This document shows positions 1 through 9,193 of a DNA stretch of 64,000 bases, one piece after another. Positions within the stretch are counted from its first letter, which is position 1. The number at the start of each line of letters is the position of its first letter. The stretch is from Actinomadura opuntiae. GTDB lineage: Bacteria > Actinomycetota > Actinomycetes > Streptosporangiales > Streptosporangiaceae. A model generated the notes under the pieces. It had not been told where the DNA came from. It searched no databases and saw only the letters and a program-made list of their open reading frames with translations. The stretch spans positions 18,018-82,017 of the forward strand of contig NZ_JASNWF010000016.1 of assembly GCF_030283205.1 (NCBI RefSeq), written 5' to 3'. Position numbers and translations under genes: made by a program.

Positions 1-413
1 ACCCGCTCTGCGAGCAGATGATGGCGCGCGTTGCGGCCGACGAGAACCTGCACATGATCTTCTACCGGAACCTGATGGCCGCCGCGCTGGAGGCCGCGCC
101 GAACGAGACGATGCGGGCCGTCACCGACGTCGTCAAGTCCTTCCAGATGCCCGGCCACAGCATCGACGGGTTCCTGCGCAAGTCCGTCGTCATCGCCAAC
201 GCCGGCATCTACGACCTGCGCCTGCACCACGACGACGTGCTCAACCCGGTGCTGCGCAAGTGGGGCGTGTTCGACCGCACCGACCTGACCGGCGACGGCG
301 ACAAGGCCCGCGAGGAGCTCGCCGAGTTCCTGGAGCAGCTCGACGCCGCCGCCACCAAGTTCGAGACCCGCCGCGAAGAGCGCCGCGCCCGCCAGGAGGC
401 CCGCAAGGGGTGA
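1..413 (+). CDS. acyl-ACP desaturase, C-terminal part (5' end outside window)
   Basis: Partial gene; the reading frame is open from base 3 to the TGA at 411-413. The DENLHMIFY segment matches the second iron-ligand motif (E/D-E-N-x-H) of the soluble ferritin-like di-iron acyl-ACP desaturases (DesA1/DesA2 type), which put a double bond into fatty acyl chains carried on ACP. The following helical region and the Arg/Glu-rich tail are typical of the actinobacterial family. The first iron-ligand motif and the start lie upstream, so completeness cannot be judged. It ends 48 bases before the kinase cluster and is probably not part of it. Confidence 0.88.
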   Translation, partial: PLCEQMMARVAADENLHMIFYRNLMAAALEAAPNETMRAVTDVVKSFQMPGHSIDGFLRKSVVIANAGIYDLRLHHDDVLNPVLRKWGVFDRTDLTGDGDKAREELAEFLEQLDAAATKFETRREERRARQEARKG

Positions 414-461
414 CTCGCCCCCCCGGGGCGAGGTTCGTGGGGGGTCGCCAGGAACGAGTGG

Positions 462-1310
462 GTGATTCCCGGCGTCTCAGTGTTCATGGGGACTCATCGG
501 CGGCTGGGCGAGTATCGGTTGCTGGACGAGATCGGCCGGGGGAGCACCGCGGTGGTGCATCTGGCCCTGGACTCCCAGGGCCGCGAGGTCGCGGTGAAGG
601 AGCTGTGCCCGCAGGTCGCGGGCGAGCCGGAGGCGCTGGCGCGGCTGGCCCGCGAGCTGGCCGTGCAGGCGCGCGTGAACAGCGCCTACGTGGCGCGCCT
701 GCTGGACGGGCGGGTCTCGGCGGAGCGGCCGTACGTGGTGATGCAGTACGTCCCGGGTTGCCCGCTGAACGACCTGGTCCGGGCGTACGGGCCGCTCGGC
801 GGGGGGCGGCTCGTCCGGTTCGCGCGGCGGCTGGCGCTGGCGCTCGGCGACGTGCACGACGCGGGGGTGCTGCACCGCGACGTCGCGCCGGGCAACGTGA
901 TCGTGCTGGGCGACCGGCCCACGCTGATCGACTTCGGCATCTCCCACCAGGCGGGGATGGAGCAGATCACCCGGCGCGGGATGGTCGTGGGGACGCCCGC
1001 CTACCTGGCGCCGGAGCTGATCGAGGGGGAGCGCGCCACCACCGCGTCGGACGTGTTCTCGTGGGGCGCGAGCGCGGCGTTCGCGGCGACGGGCCGCCCG
1101 CCGTTCGGGCGCGGCTCGCTGCACGGGGTGTGCTTCCGGATCCTGCGCGGCGAGGCCGACCTGGACGGGGTGCCGGAGCCGCTGCTCGGCGTGGTGCGCC
1201 GGGCGCTCGCGCGGGACCCGGCGGCGCGCCCGTCCGCGCGCTGGATCGCGGGCGCGCTCGCGCAAAGTGACGACCCTACCACGGTCCACGGCCGGTTCGC
1301 GGCGGCCTGA
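462..1310 (+). CDS. soluble serine/threonine protein kinase with atypical catalytic loop
   Basis: A 282-aa Hanks-type kinase domain with almost nothing else: no membrane segment and no sensor. Visible parts: glycine-rich loop GRGSTAVV (res. 26-33), ATP-binding VAVK (K46), catalytic loop HRDVAPGN (D140), DFG (D157) and the GTPAYLAPE activation segment. The loop has Ala where most active kinases have Lys (HRDxKxxN), so activity may be reduced. GTG at 462 is preferred because AGGA lies 8 bases upstream; ATG at 486 also fits the fold but has no Shine-Dalgarno. It is first of four co-directional kinase genes with short gaps or overlaps, probably one operon. Confidence 0.88.
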   Translation: MIPGVSVFMGTHRRLGEYRLLDEIGRGSTAVVHLALDSQGREVAVKELCPQVAGEPEALARLARELAVQARVNSAYVARLLDGRVSAERPYVVMQYVPGCPLNDLVRAYGPLGGGRLVRFARRLALALGDVHDAGVLHRDVAPGNVIVLGDRPTLIDFGISHQAGMEQITRRGMVVGTPAYLAPELIEGERATTASDVFSWGASAAFAATGRPPFGRGSLHGVCFRILRGEADLDGVPEPLLGVVRRALARDPAARPSARWIAGALAQSDDPTTVHGRFAAA

Positions 1311-1363
1311 GATGACCGTTGGATCCTTCCGCCGGGGGCGGCGAAGGTAGGGTTTCGGAAACG

Positions 1364-3283
1364 ATGGAGGGAGCAGTCACGTCCGGGGACCGTATCGGCC
1401 ACTACAGCGTGCTCCAGACCCTCGGGGAAGGGGGCATGGGCGTCGTCTACCTCGGCGCCGACCCCGAGGGGCGCAACGTGGCCATCAAGGTGCTGCGGCC
1501 CGCGGTGGCGGGCGACGCCACGGCGCGCCGCCGGCTGGCCCGCGAGGTCGACTCGATGCGGCGCGTGCACAGCCCCCACGTCGCGGAGATCCTCGACGCC
1601 GACGTCACCGCCGACCAGCCGTACATCGTCACCCAGTACGTGCCCGGCCGCACGCTGGAGGAGGTCGTCGAGGAGAACGGCCCCATCTACGGGCAGGGCC
1701 TGCAGCGGCTGACGGTCGGGCTGGCGTCGGCGCTGTCGGCGATCCACGGCGCCGGGATCGTGCACCGCGACCTCAAGCCCGGCAACGTGATGATCGTGGA
1801 CGGCGAGCCGGTCGTCATCGACTTCGGCATCGCGCAGGGCGCGGACGCGACCCGGCTGACCGCCACCGGCATGGTCATCGGCACCCCCGGCTACCTCGCC
1901 CCGGAGATCATCGAGGGCGAGGACGCGGGCCCGCCGTCCGACGTGCACGCGCTCGCCGGCACCGTCGCCTACGCCGCGACCGGGCGCCCGCCGTTCGGCT
2001 CCGGCACCTTCGAGTCGATCTTCTACAAGATCATGCAGGGCACGCCCGACCTGGACGGCGTGCCGGAGGCGCTGCTGCCGCTGCTGCGCTCGGCGATGGC
2101 CCGCAACCCGGCCGAGCGGCCCACCGCGGTCACGCTCGTGCAGCTGGCGCGGCGCATCCACCTCGAGGCGACGATCACCGACCAGACGCGGGTCGACCAG
2201 CACTACACCCGCCCGGACGGGACGGCCCAGCCGGTCGCCGAGCGGCCGGCCCCCGACCACGCCCGGCAGTTCGCCATGCCGCCGAGCGAGACCACCGGCC
2301 GCACGGAGGGCCGCACCGGCGGGCGCACCGCGACGCCCGCTCCGGCGCCGCTTCCGGCGCCCGCGCCCGTCCCGGCGCAGCCGAAGGACTTCGTCGGGCA
2401 GCTGCCCCCGGCCGCGCCGCCGCCCGTCCCGCCGCCCGCGCCCGGCCCCTACGACGCCGCGCCGCGGTACGGGGCGCAGAACTACGGGCAGCAGGGCACC
2501 TACCCGCCGTCCGCCTACGGCCCCTACAACCAGCCCACCCAGCCGCCGACCCAGCCGCCGCCGAACGCGTTGCAGCGCGGCCCGCAGCAGGGCGGCCCCT
2601 ACGACCCGCGGCAGGACGCGCAGCGCCGCCGTCCCGAGCCCGCCCGCGACGACCGCGACAAGAAGGAGGCCCGCAAGCCCTACGGCTGGTACCGGGTCCT
2701 CGGCTTCATCGTGCTGGTGGCGCTGCTCGGCTTCGCCAACATCGCGCCGCTGCTCGCGGTCGGCGTCACGATCGTGGGCGTGCTGGTGCTGCGCAGCGCC
2801 GACAAGGCCGCGCAGGGCATGGAGGGCAAGCGGACCCGGCGCGGCCCGCGCTCCGGCGACGTCGTCGCGGCGGCGTTCCGCACCCCGCTGCACCTGCCGG
2901 GCGCGGTGATGGTCACCGCGCTGCTGTCGGCGCTCAGCGTGTTCGCCGGCCTGGTCCTGCTCGGCGTGCTGATCTTCACCAAGTCCGACATGACCGCGTC
3001 CCGGGCGATCGCGTACTCGGCGATGGCGGTGATCGGGCTGCTGTGCCTGGCGCCGGGCAGCGGCGCGCCGCGCCGGCAGCTGGCCCGGATCTGGGGCGCG
3101 CTGCTCCCGCGCACCGAGGCCGCCCTCGTCGCCGCCCTCATCCTGGGGATCTTCGCGGCCGTGCTGGTCGGCCTCTCCCAGAAGCAGCCACCCGACACCA
3201 CCCCGCTGGACGGCATGAGCCAGAACCTGGAGAGCCTGCGCAGCGATGTCCACGACCTCGTCACCGGGTTCCCGTTCGCCTGA
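1364..3283 (+). CDS. membrane serine/threonine protein kinase with proline-rich linker
   Basis: A 639-aa protein. The N-terminal kinase domain looks catalytically complete: GEGGMGVVYLG, K42, HRDLKPGN (D136), DFG (D153), GTPGYLAPE. A Pro/Gln/Tyr-rich, probably disordered linker (about 275-440) follows, then a C-terminal domain with about four hydrophobic segments from GFIVLVALLGFANIAPLLAV onward. The membrane part contains APGSGAPRRQL, a motif also present in the membrane domain of the pseudokinase at 5813-7108, so the two membrane modules are paralogous. The ATG at 1364 is chosen because the upstream TTG has no support; a TAGGGT hexamer (1348-1353) lies 10 bases before it. The 3' end overlaps the next kinase gene by 38 bases. 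Confidence 0.9.
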   Translation: MEGAVTSGDRIGHYSVLQTLGEGGMGVVYLGADPEGRNVAIKVLRPAVAGDATARRRLAREVDSMRRVHSPHVAEILDADVTADQPYIVTQYVPGRTLEEVVEENGPIYGQGLQRLTVGLASALSAIHGAGIVHRDLKPGNVMIVDGEPVVIDFGIAQGADATRLTATGMVIGTPGYLAPEIIEGEDAGPPSDVHALAGTVAYAATGRPPFGSGTFESIFYKIMQGTPDLDGVPEALLPLLRSAMARNPAERPTAVTLVQLARRIHLEATITDQTRVDQHYTRPDGTAQPVAERPAPDHARQFAMPPSETTGRTEGRTGGRTATPAPAPLPAPAPVPAQPKDFVGQLPPAAPPPVPPPAPGPYDAAPRYGAQNYGQQGTYPPSAYGPYNQPTQPPTQPPPNALQRGPQQGGPYDPRQDAQRRRPEPARDDRDKKEARKPYGWYRVLGFIVLVALLGFANIAPLLAVGVTIVGVLVLRSADKAAQGMEGKRTRRGPRSGDVVAAAFRTPLHLPGAVMVTALLSALSVFAGLVLLGVLIFTKSDMTASRAIAYSAMAVIGLLCLAPGSGAPRRQLARIWGALLPRTEAALVAALILGIFAAVLVGLSQKQPPDTTPLDGMSQNLESLRSDVHDLVTGFPFA

Positions 3284-5762
3284 CGGAGCCTGGGTCCCCC
3301 CGCCGCCAGGGCCGACCGGGCCGCCCGACGGCCCGCCGCCGTTCGCGGCCGCCCCCGCCCCCGCGCCGCCGCTCCCGCAGGACGCCCTCCCGGCCGACGA
3401 CCCGCGGCGCGCCGACCCGCCGGTGGACGGGGAGCGGGCCGAGATGATCGGCCCGTACCGGCCGGTGGAGCTGATCGGCTCCGGCGGCATGGGGCAGGTG
3501 TTCCGCGCCCGCGACCCGCGCGGCGGGACGTTCGCCGTCAAGACCCTGCACCCGCACCTGGTCGACGCCGGCGACTCGCGGGCCCGGCTGCGCCGCGAGG
3601 TCGAGACGATGGGCCGCGTCACCAGCCCCCGCGTCGCCGAGGTCGTCGAGTTCGACGTCGACGCCCGCGTCCCCTACATCGTCACCCGGTACGTCGAGGG
3701 GCGGCCGCTCCTGGACGAGGTCCGCGGCGGCGGCGCGATCACCGGCGCGGCGCTGTGGCGGATCGCGGTCGGCACGGCCGAGGCGCTGGAAGCGGTGCAC
3801 CGGGCGGGGGTCGTGCACCGCGACATCAAGCCCGGCAACGTGCTGCTGGAGGCCGGCGAACCGGTCGTGATCGACTTCGGCATCTCGCAGGGCGTCGACG
3901 ACACCCGGCTCACCCACACCGGCGGCGGGCGGTCCGGTACCTGGCGGTATCTCGCGCCCGAGCTGCTGGAGGGCGCGGACGCGGGCCCGCCCGCCGACGT
4001 GTTCGCCTGGGCCGCGACCATCGCGTTCGCGGCGACCGGCGTCGACCTGTACGACGCGCCGAACGACGCGGCGGTCTGCGTCCGGATCATCCGCGGCGAC
4101 CACGACCTGAGCGGCGTCCCCGACGAGTTGCGCCCCCTGCTGGCCGACGCGCTCGCCGCCGATCCGTCCGCCCGCCCGTCCGCGGAGGCGCTGGTGCGGC
4201 GGCTGCGGGCGCTGCGCCCCGACTCGGCCGGGCTGCGGGTGTCCAGCGGCAGCGGCCCCGCCGTGTCCACCGGGGGACGCATGCCGGACGGGCGGCCCCG
4301 CCCGCTCGCGCCGATCGGCCCGTACCGTCCGCTGCAGCGGCTCGGGCGCGGCGGCATGGGCGACGTCTTCCTCGCCCGCGCCGACGACGGCCGGATGATC
4401 GCGATCAAGACGCTGCACCCGTTCCTGCCCGCCGAGTTCCAGGCCAAGGACCGGCTGCGCCGCGAGGTCGAGGCGATGCGCCGGATCCGCAGCCGCAACG
4501 TCGTCGAGCTCGTCGACCACGACGTGGACGGCGAACCGCCCTACATCGTCACCCACTACGTCGAGGGCACCTCGCTGCTGGAGACGGTCAAGGGCCGCGG
4601 CCCGCTGCCCCGCGACGGGCTGCTCCGGCTGGCCGGCGGCCTGGCCAACGCGCTCGCCGCCGTGCACGAGGCCGAGAGCGTCCACCGCGACGTCAACCCG
4701 GGCAACGTGATGCTGGTGGCGGGCGAGCCGATCCTGATCGACTTCGGCATCGCCTATCTCTCCGGCGCGTCGCGGCTGACCCAGGGCCCCGTCGGCACGC
4801 CCGGCTACGTCTCGCCCGAGGTGCTGGAGGGCAAACCCGCCGGCCCGCCCACCGACGTGTTCGGCTGGGCCGCGACGATCGCCTACGCCGCGACCGGGCG
4901 CCGCACCTACGAGGCGACGAGCCCGGCGGCGTTCGTCCGGCGCGTCCTGACCGGATGGCCGGACCTCGCCGGGATCGACCCCGACCTGCGCGAGGTGCTG
5001 GAGGACGCGCTCGCCCGCGACCCGGACCTGCGACCGGACGCCGCCGAACTGGCCGCGCGGTTCGCCAACCCCGGCTCGATCGCGCCCCGGCTGAAGCTCA
5101 AGCCCGAGCCGAAACCGGAGCCGCCTCCGCCGCCGCCCGAGCCCGAGCCGCCCGCCGACCGGGTCGTGGCAGGCCGCGCCGCGTTCGCGCAGGCCGGGTT
5201 CGCGCTGACCGTCTCGGTGATCGAGGTGTCGCTCGCCGAGGCCAAGCGGGAGCTCGTCGCCGCCGAACGCAGCCACGCCATCGGCGGGACCTGGTCGGAG
5301 CACACCGCCGGCTACGCCCGCAAGTCGCTCGCCGCCGCCACCCGCGCCGCCCGCGACGCGCAGACCGGCACCGGCGTCCCCGCCAACGGCCCCCGCCTCG
5401 CCGAGATCTACCGCGCCGCGGGCCTGTACGCCCGGCACGCGCAGGGCCTCCTGCAGGGCCATCCGGTGATGCCGGGGCAGCTCGCCGACGTCCGCCGCGT
5501 CGTCGCCCTGCTCGGCACCGCCCGCTTCACCCGCGCCCGGTTCAAGGAGGGCTACGACCCCGCCGAGGTCGACGGCTTCGTCGGCCGCGTCCGCGCCTGG
5601 CTGGTCGGCGACCGCCGCGCCCTCGCCGAGGTGATCGGCGCCGACGACGTCCGCGCCCGCTCCTTCACCCTGCGCCGCCTCCGCGAGACCTACGACAAGG
5701 ACGAGGTCGACGCCTTCCTCGCCGCCCTGGAGACCGAACTCCGCCGCACCGGTTACGTGTGA
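3246..5762 (+). CDS. dual-kinase-domain protein with two C-terminal DivIVA-type motifs
   Basis: An 838-aa protein. A Pro-rich N-terminus (1-65) precedes kinase domain 1 (about 69-320; GSGGMGQVF, K99, HRDIKPGN, DFG, with GTWRYLAPE in place of the usual GTPxYxAPE). Kinase domain 2 follows (about 355-615; GRGGMGDVF, VAIK-like AIKT, HRDVNPGN with Lys replaced by Asn, DFG, GTPGYVSPE). A Pro/Glu linker and a helical region lead to two copies of the DivI1A-type motif F-x4-(R/K)-x3-YD-x2-EVD-x-F near residues 761 and 805. No membrane segment. ATG 3246 overlaps the previous gene by 38 bases; ATG 3444 (after GGGGAG) would skip the Pro-rich part. DivI1A motifs usually mark polar or septal wall-growth proteins, so localisation to growth sites is a guess. 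Confidence 0.87.
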   Translation: MSTTSSPGSRSPDGAWVPPPPGPTGPPDGPPPFAAAPAPAPPLPQDALPADDPRRADPPVDGERAEMIGPYRPVELIGSGGMGQVFRARDPRGGTFAVKTLHPHLVDAGDSRARLRREVETMGRVTSPRVAEVVEFDVDARVPYIVTRYVEGRPLLDEVRGGGAITGAALWRIAVGTAEALEAVHRAGVVHRDIKPGNVLLEAGEPVVIDFGISQGVDDTRLTHTGGGRSGTWRYLAPELLEGADAGPPADVFAWAATIAFAATGVDLYDAPNDAAVCVRIIRGDHDLSGVPDELRPLLADALAADPSARPSAEALVRRLRALRPDSAGLRVSSGSGPAVSTGGRMPDGRPRPLAPIGPYRPLQRLGRGGMGDVFLARADDGRMIAIKTLHPFLPAEFQAKDRLRREVEAMRRIRSRNVVELVDHDVDGEPPYIVTHYVEGTSLLETVKGRGPLPRDGLLRLAGGLANALAAVHEAESVHRDVNPGNVMLVAGEPILIDFGIAYLSGASRLTQGPVGTPGYVSPEVLEGKPAGPPTDVFGWAATIAYAATGRRTYEATSPAAFVRRVLTGWPDLAGIDPDLREVLEDALARDPDLRPDAAELAARFANPGSIAPRLKLKPEPKPEPPPPPPEPEPPADRVVAGRAAFAQAGFALTVSVIEVSLAEAKRELVAAERSHAIGGTWSEHTAGYARKSLAAATRAARDAQTGTGVPANGPRLAEIYRAAGLYARHAQGLLQGHPVMPGQLADVRRVVALLGTARFTRARFKEGYDPAEVDGFVGRVRAWLVGDRRALAEVIGADDVRARSFTLRRLRETYDKDEVDAFLAALETELRRTGYV

Positions 5763-5812
5763 GCCCGGAGCGCTGCGGGAGGGCGGGGGCGGTCGGTAGG
5801 GTGGCGGGCCAT

Positions 5813-7108
5813 ATGAGCGGCGAGACGAGCCACCAGGAGCACATCGGTCCGTACCGGCTGCTGACCCGGCTGGGCGGCGGGACCGGCGTGCACCGCGCCA
5901 CCGGGCCGGACGGCCGCGACGTGGCGATCAGGCTGCTGCCGCCGGGCGCCGCGCCCGACATCGAGCGGATGCGCGCGGTGCTCAGCCCGTACGTGGTGGA
6001 CGTCCTGGACGGCGAGTCCGGTGTGCGGCGGCCGTACGTGGTGTCGCGGTTCGTGCCGGGGCGTCCGTTGGCGGAGGTCGTCGCGGAGCAGGGGCCCATG
6101 TCCGGCGACGCGCTGCGGCGGATGGCGGTCGGGCTGGCGAAGGCGCTGGCCGCCGTGCACCGGGCGGGGCTCGCCCACGGGGAGCTGGGGCCCGAGACGG
6201 TGCTGGTGGTCGACGGCGCTCCCATCGTGGTGGATTTCGGCCTGTCCGCCGGGGCGCACGGGCCCGGTGACGTGCGCGCGTGGGCGGCGACGGTGACGTT
6301 CGCGGCGACCGGACGGCACGAGGTGCCCTTGGACGCGCTGCCCGCCGATCTGCGTCCGCTGGTGGCGGCGGCCGCGGACGCCGATCCGGCGGCCCGGCCC
6401 GATGCGGAGCGGTTGGCGGAGGCGGCGTCCCGGCTGGAGGTGCGTCCGGTGCGGGCCGTCCCGGCGCCCGCGCCGCCGGTGGAGGAGGAGGCCGGGCGGG
6501 CGGCGGTGCCCGCGCCGGTCCGGGAGCCGGTGGAGACGACCGCGCGGGCGGCGGACGCGCAGGACCTGGCGGTGGCGCAGGGGTGGGCGCGGCTGCTCGC
6601 GGCGATGGTGGTGGTCATCGGCGTCGGCATCGCGGTGATGATGCCGATCGTCGGGCTGCTGCTGACGCTGGTGGCGGTGACGCTGCTGCGGGCGGCCATG
6701 TCCCGCACGGTGACGGGCTGGGCCGGGGCGCTCGGCCGGACCGCCCTGACCGTTCCCTACGCGGCGGCGCTGACGGCGGCGGTGCCGCTCGCGCTTGCGG
6801 CGGCGTCGGTGATCGGCGGGGAGATCGACTCGCTGGGGGCCTGCGCGTTCGGCGCGGGGGCGGGCGCGGCGGTGCTGTGGACGGCGCCGGGCGTCAGCGC
6901 GCCGCGCCGTCAGCTGGAACGGATGTTCCTGGCGGTCGCCGGCAACCCCCGGCACATCGCGGTCGCGGGCGTGGTGCTCGGGGTCCTGGCGCTGCTCGCG
7001 GTGGTCGGGGCGATGTCGCTGAGGCCGAGCTTCGCGCCGATGTACGGGCTGCAGAGTTCTCTGGAGCGCTCGATCGACCGGCTGCAGAACGCCATGGACC
7101 GGATGTGA
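5813..7108 (+). CDS. membrane-anchored pseudokinase
   Basis: A 431-aa degenerate kinase domain fused to a membrane domain. The ATP-binding Lys is Arg (VAIR), the glycine-rich loop is broken (GGGTGVHRA), the catalytic loop reads AHGELGPETV with no HRD or metal-binding Asn, and the APE region is missing, though VDFGLS remains. It is therefore predicted to be inactive as a phosphotransferase. The C-terminus has 4-5 hydrophobic segments and APGVSAPRRQLER, matching the membrane domain of the kinase at 1364-3283, then a short amphipathic tail. ATG 5813 follows TAGGGT (5797-5802). Last gene of the kinase set, so it may be a scaffold or regulator of its neighbours. Confidence 0.85.
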   Translation: MSGETSHQEHIGPYRLLTRLGGGTGVHRATGPDGRDVAIRLLPPGAAPDIERMRAVLSPYVVDVLDGESGVRRPYVVSRFVPGRPLAEVVAEQGPMSGDALRRMAVGLAKALAAVHRAGLAHGELGPETVLVVDGAPIVVDFGLSAGAHGPGDVRAWAATVTFAATGRHEVPLDALPADLRPLVAAAADADPAARPDAERLAEAASRLEVRPVRAVPAPAPPVEEEAGRAAVPAPVREPVETTARAADAQDLAVAQGWARLLAAMVVVIGVGIAVMMPIVGLLLTLVAVTLLRAAMSRTVTGWAGALGRTALTVPYAAALTAAVPLALAAASVIGGEIDSLGACAFGAGAGAAVLWTAPGVSAPRRQLERMFLAVAGNPRHIAVAGVVLGVLALLAVVGAMSLRPSFAPMYGLQSSLERSIDRLQNAMDRM

Positions 7109-7193
7109 GTATGAACTGCGTCACGCGGCCCGCTGGACGGGATCGGACCCGTAAACCCGGCGGTCGCGTGGGTAAGGTCTCACGAACTGGGAT

Positions 7194-7221
7194 TTGCCAG
7201 TAGGCTACCGATGAGTAACAT
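7194..7221 (+). promoter_or_regulatory. putative etfBA promoter
   Basis: TTGCCA (7194-7199) and TAACAT (7216-7221) are separated by 16 bases in the 276-base gap between the pseudokinase and etfB. Both match the main sigma factor consensus reasonably. The rest of this gap shows no gene. Confidence 0.45.
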
Positions 7222-7384
7222 TTGTCGTGCACGGCCGAACCGGGGACCCGGCTCCGAAGCACGTTCGGGTGTTTGGCAGGCTGTGACTGCGAAAGCGCAT
7301 GTCCGCGCCGACCCGTCAGGGGCGGCGCCCCTCTGTCCGCTTACCCCAGCGGCCAACTGAGTGCAGGGAGGTCGGCCACCGGCC

Positions 7385-8164
7385 ATGAACATCGTCGTCC
7401 TGGTGAAGCAGGTTCCCGATACGGAGAGCCCGCGCAAGCTGAAGTCCGATGACAGCACGCTCGACCGCGCTGCCGCGGACGGTGTCATCAACGAGCTCGA
7501 TGAGTACGCCATCGAAGAGGCGCTGCGCATCAAGGAGGCCCAGGGCGGCGAGGTGACCGTTCTGACCATGGGCCCCGACAAGGCCACCGACTCCATCCGC
7601 AAGTCGCTGGCGATGGGCGCCGACAAGGCCGTCCACCTCGTCGACGACGCCCTCGCCGGCTCCGACGCGCTGCAGACCTCCTACGCGATCCAGCAGGCCC
7701 TCGGCCGCACCGGCTTCGACCTGGTCATCCTCGGCTCGGAGTCCACCGACGCGCGCACCGGCGTGCTCGCCGCGATGCTCGCCGAGCGGCTCGGCGTGCC
7801 GCAGGTGTCGCTGGCCAACAAGGTCGAGATCGACGGCTCGTCCATCAAGGCGCAGCGGGTCACCGACTACGGCTTCGACCGCGTCGAGGCGACCCTGCCC
7901 GCGGTGGTCTCCGTGGTCGAGAAGATCAACGAGCCGCGCTACCCCTCGTTCAAGGGGATCATGGCGGCCAAGAAGAAGCCGGTCGAGACGCTCGGCATCG
8001 CCGACGCCGGCATCGACGCCGCGCAGGTCGGCCTGGCGAACGCGGCCACCGAGGTGGTCGACTTCGCCGAGGCGCCGCCGCGCGCGCAGGGTCAGATCGT
8101 CACCGACGAGGGCGACGGCGGCGCGAAGATCGCCGAGTTCCTCGCGTCGAAGAAGTTCGTCTGA
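7385..8164 (+). CDS. etfB: electron transfer flavoprotein beta subunit
   Basis: A 259-aa EtfB (FixA family), the AMP-binding half of the ETF heterodimer that passes electrons from acyl-CoA and similar dehydrogenases to ETF:quinone oxidoreductase. It has the typical MNIVVLVKQVPDTESPRK start, the LGxESTDARTG segment and the conserved LGxPQVSLANKV region. ATG 7385 is preferred over the in-frame GTG at 7361, as it gives the family's normal N-terminus; GGGAGG lies about 13 bases upstream. etfA follows after 23 bases. Confidence 0.95.
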   Translation: MNIVVLVKQVPDTESPRKLKSDDSTLDRAAADGVINELDEYAIEEALRIKEAQGGEVTVLTMGPDKATDSIRKSLAMGADKAVHLVDDALAGSDALQTSYAIQQALGRTGFDLVILGSESTDARTGVLAAMLAERLGVPQVSLANKVEIDGSSIKAQRVTDYGFDRVEATLPAVVSVVEKINEPRYPSFKGIMAAKKKPVETLGIADAGIDAAQVGLANAATEVVDFAEAPPRAQGQIVTDEGDGGAKIAEFLASKKFV

Positions 8165-8187
8165 CCGAGGAAGGGGATTAGAGAACA

Positions 8188-9138
<951 letters not shown>

Positions 9139-9143
9139 CCTCT

Positions 9144-9191
9144 CGCCGGACGCCCCGTCCCCGGAACGCTCCGGAGGCGGGGCGTCCGGCG
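9144..9191. terminator. bidirectional terminator hairpin etfA / kinase
   Basis: CGCCGGACGCCCCG (9144-9157) pairs perfectly with 9178-9191; the loop contains a nested CCGGA/TCCGG pair. It lies between convergent genes with 5 and 2 bases to either stop. Confidence 0.8.
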
Positions 9192-9193
9192 TC

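Noticed and set aside
1001..3622. 873-codon minus-strand frame across two kinase genes
   Set aside because: Low-complexity Arg/Gly translation, no motifs; kinase frames on the plus strand are clear.
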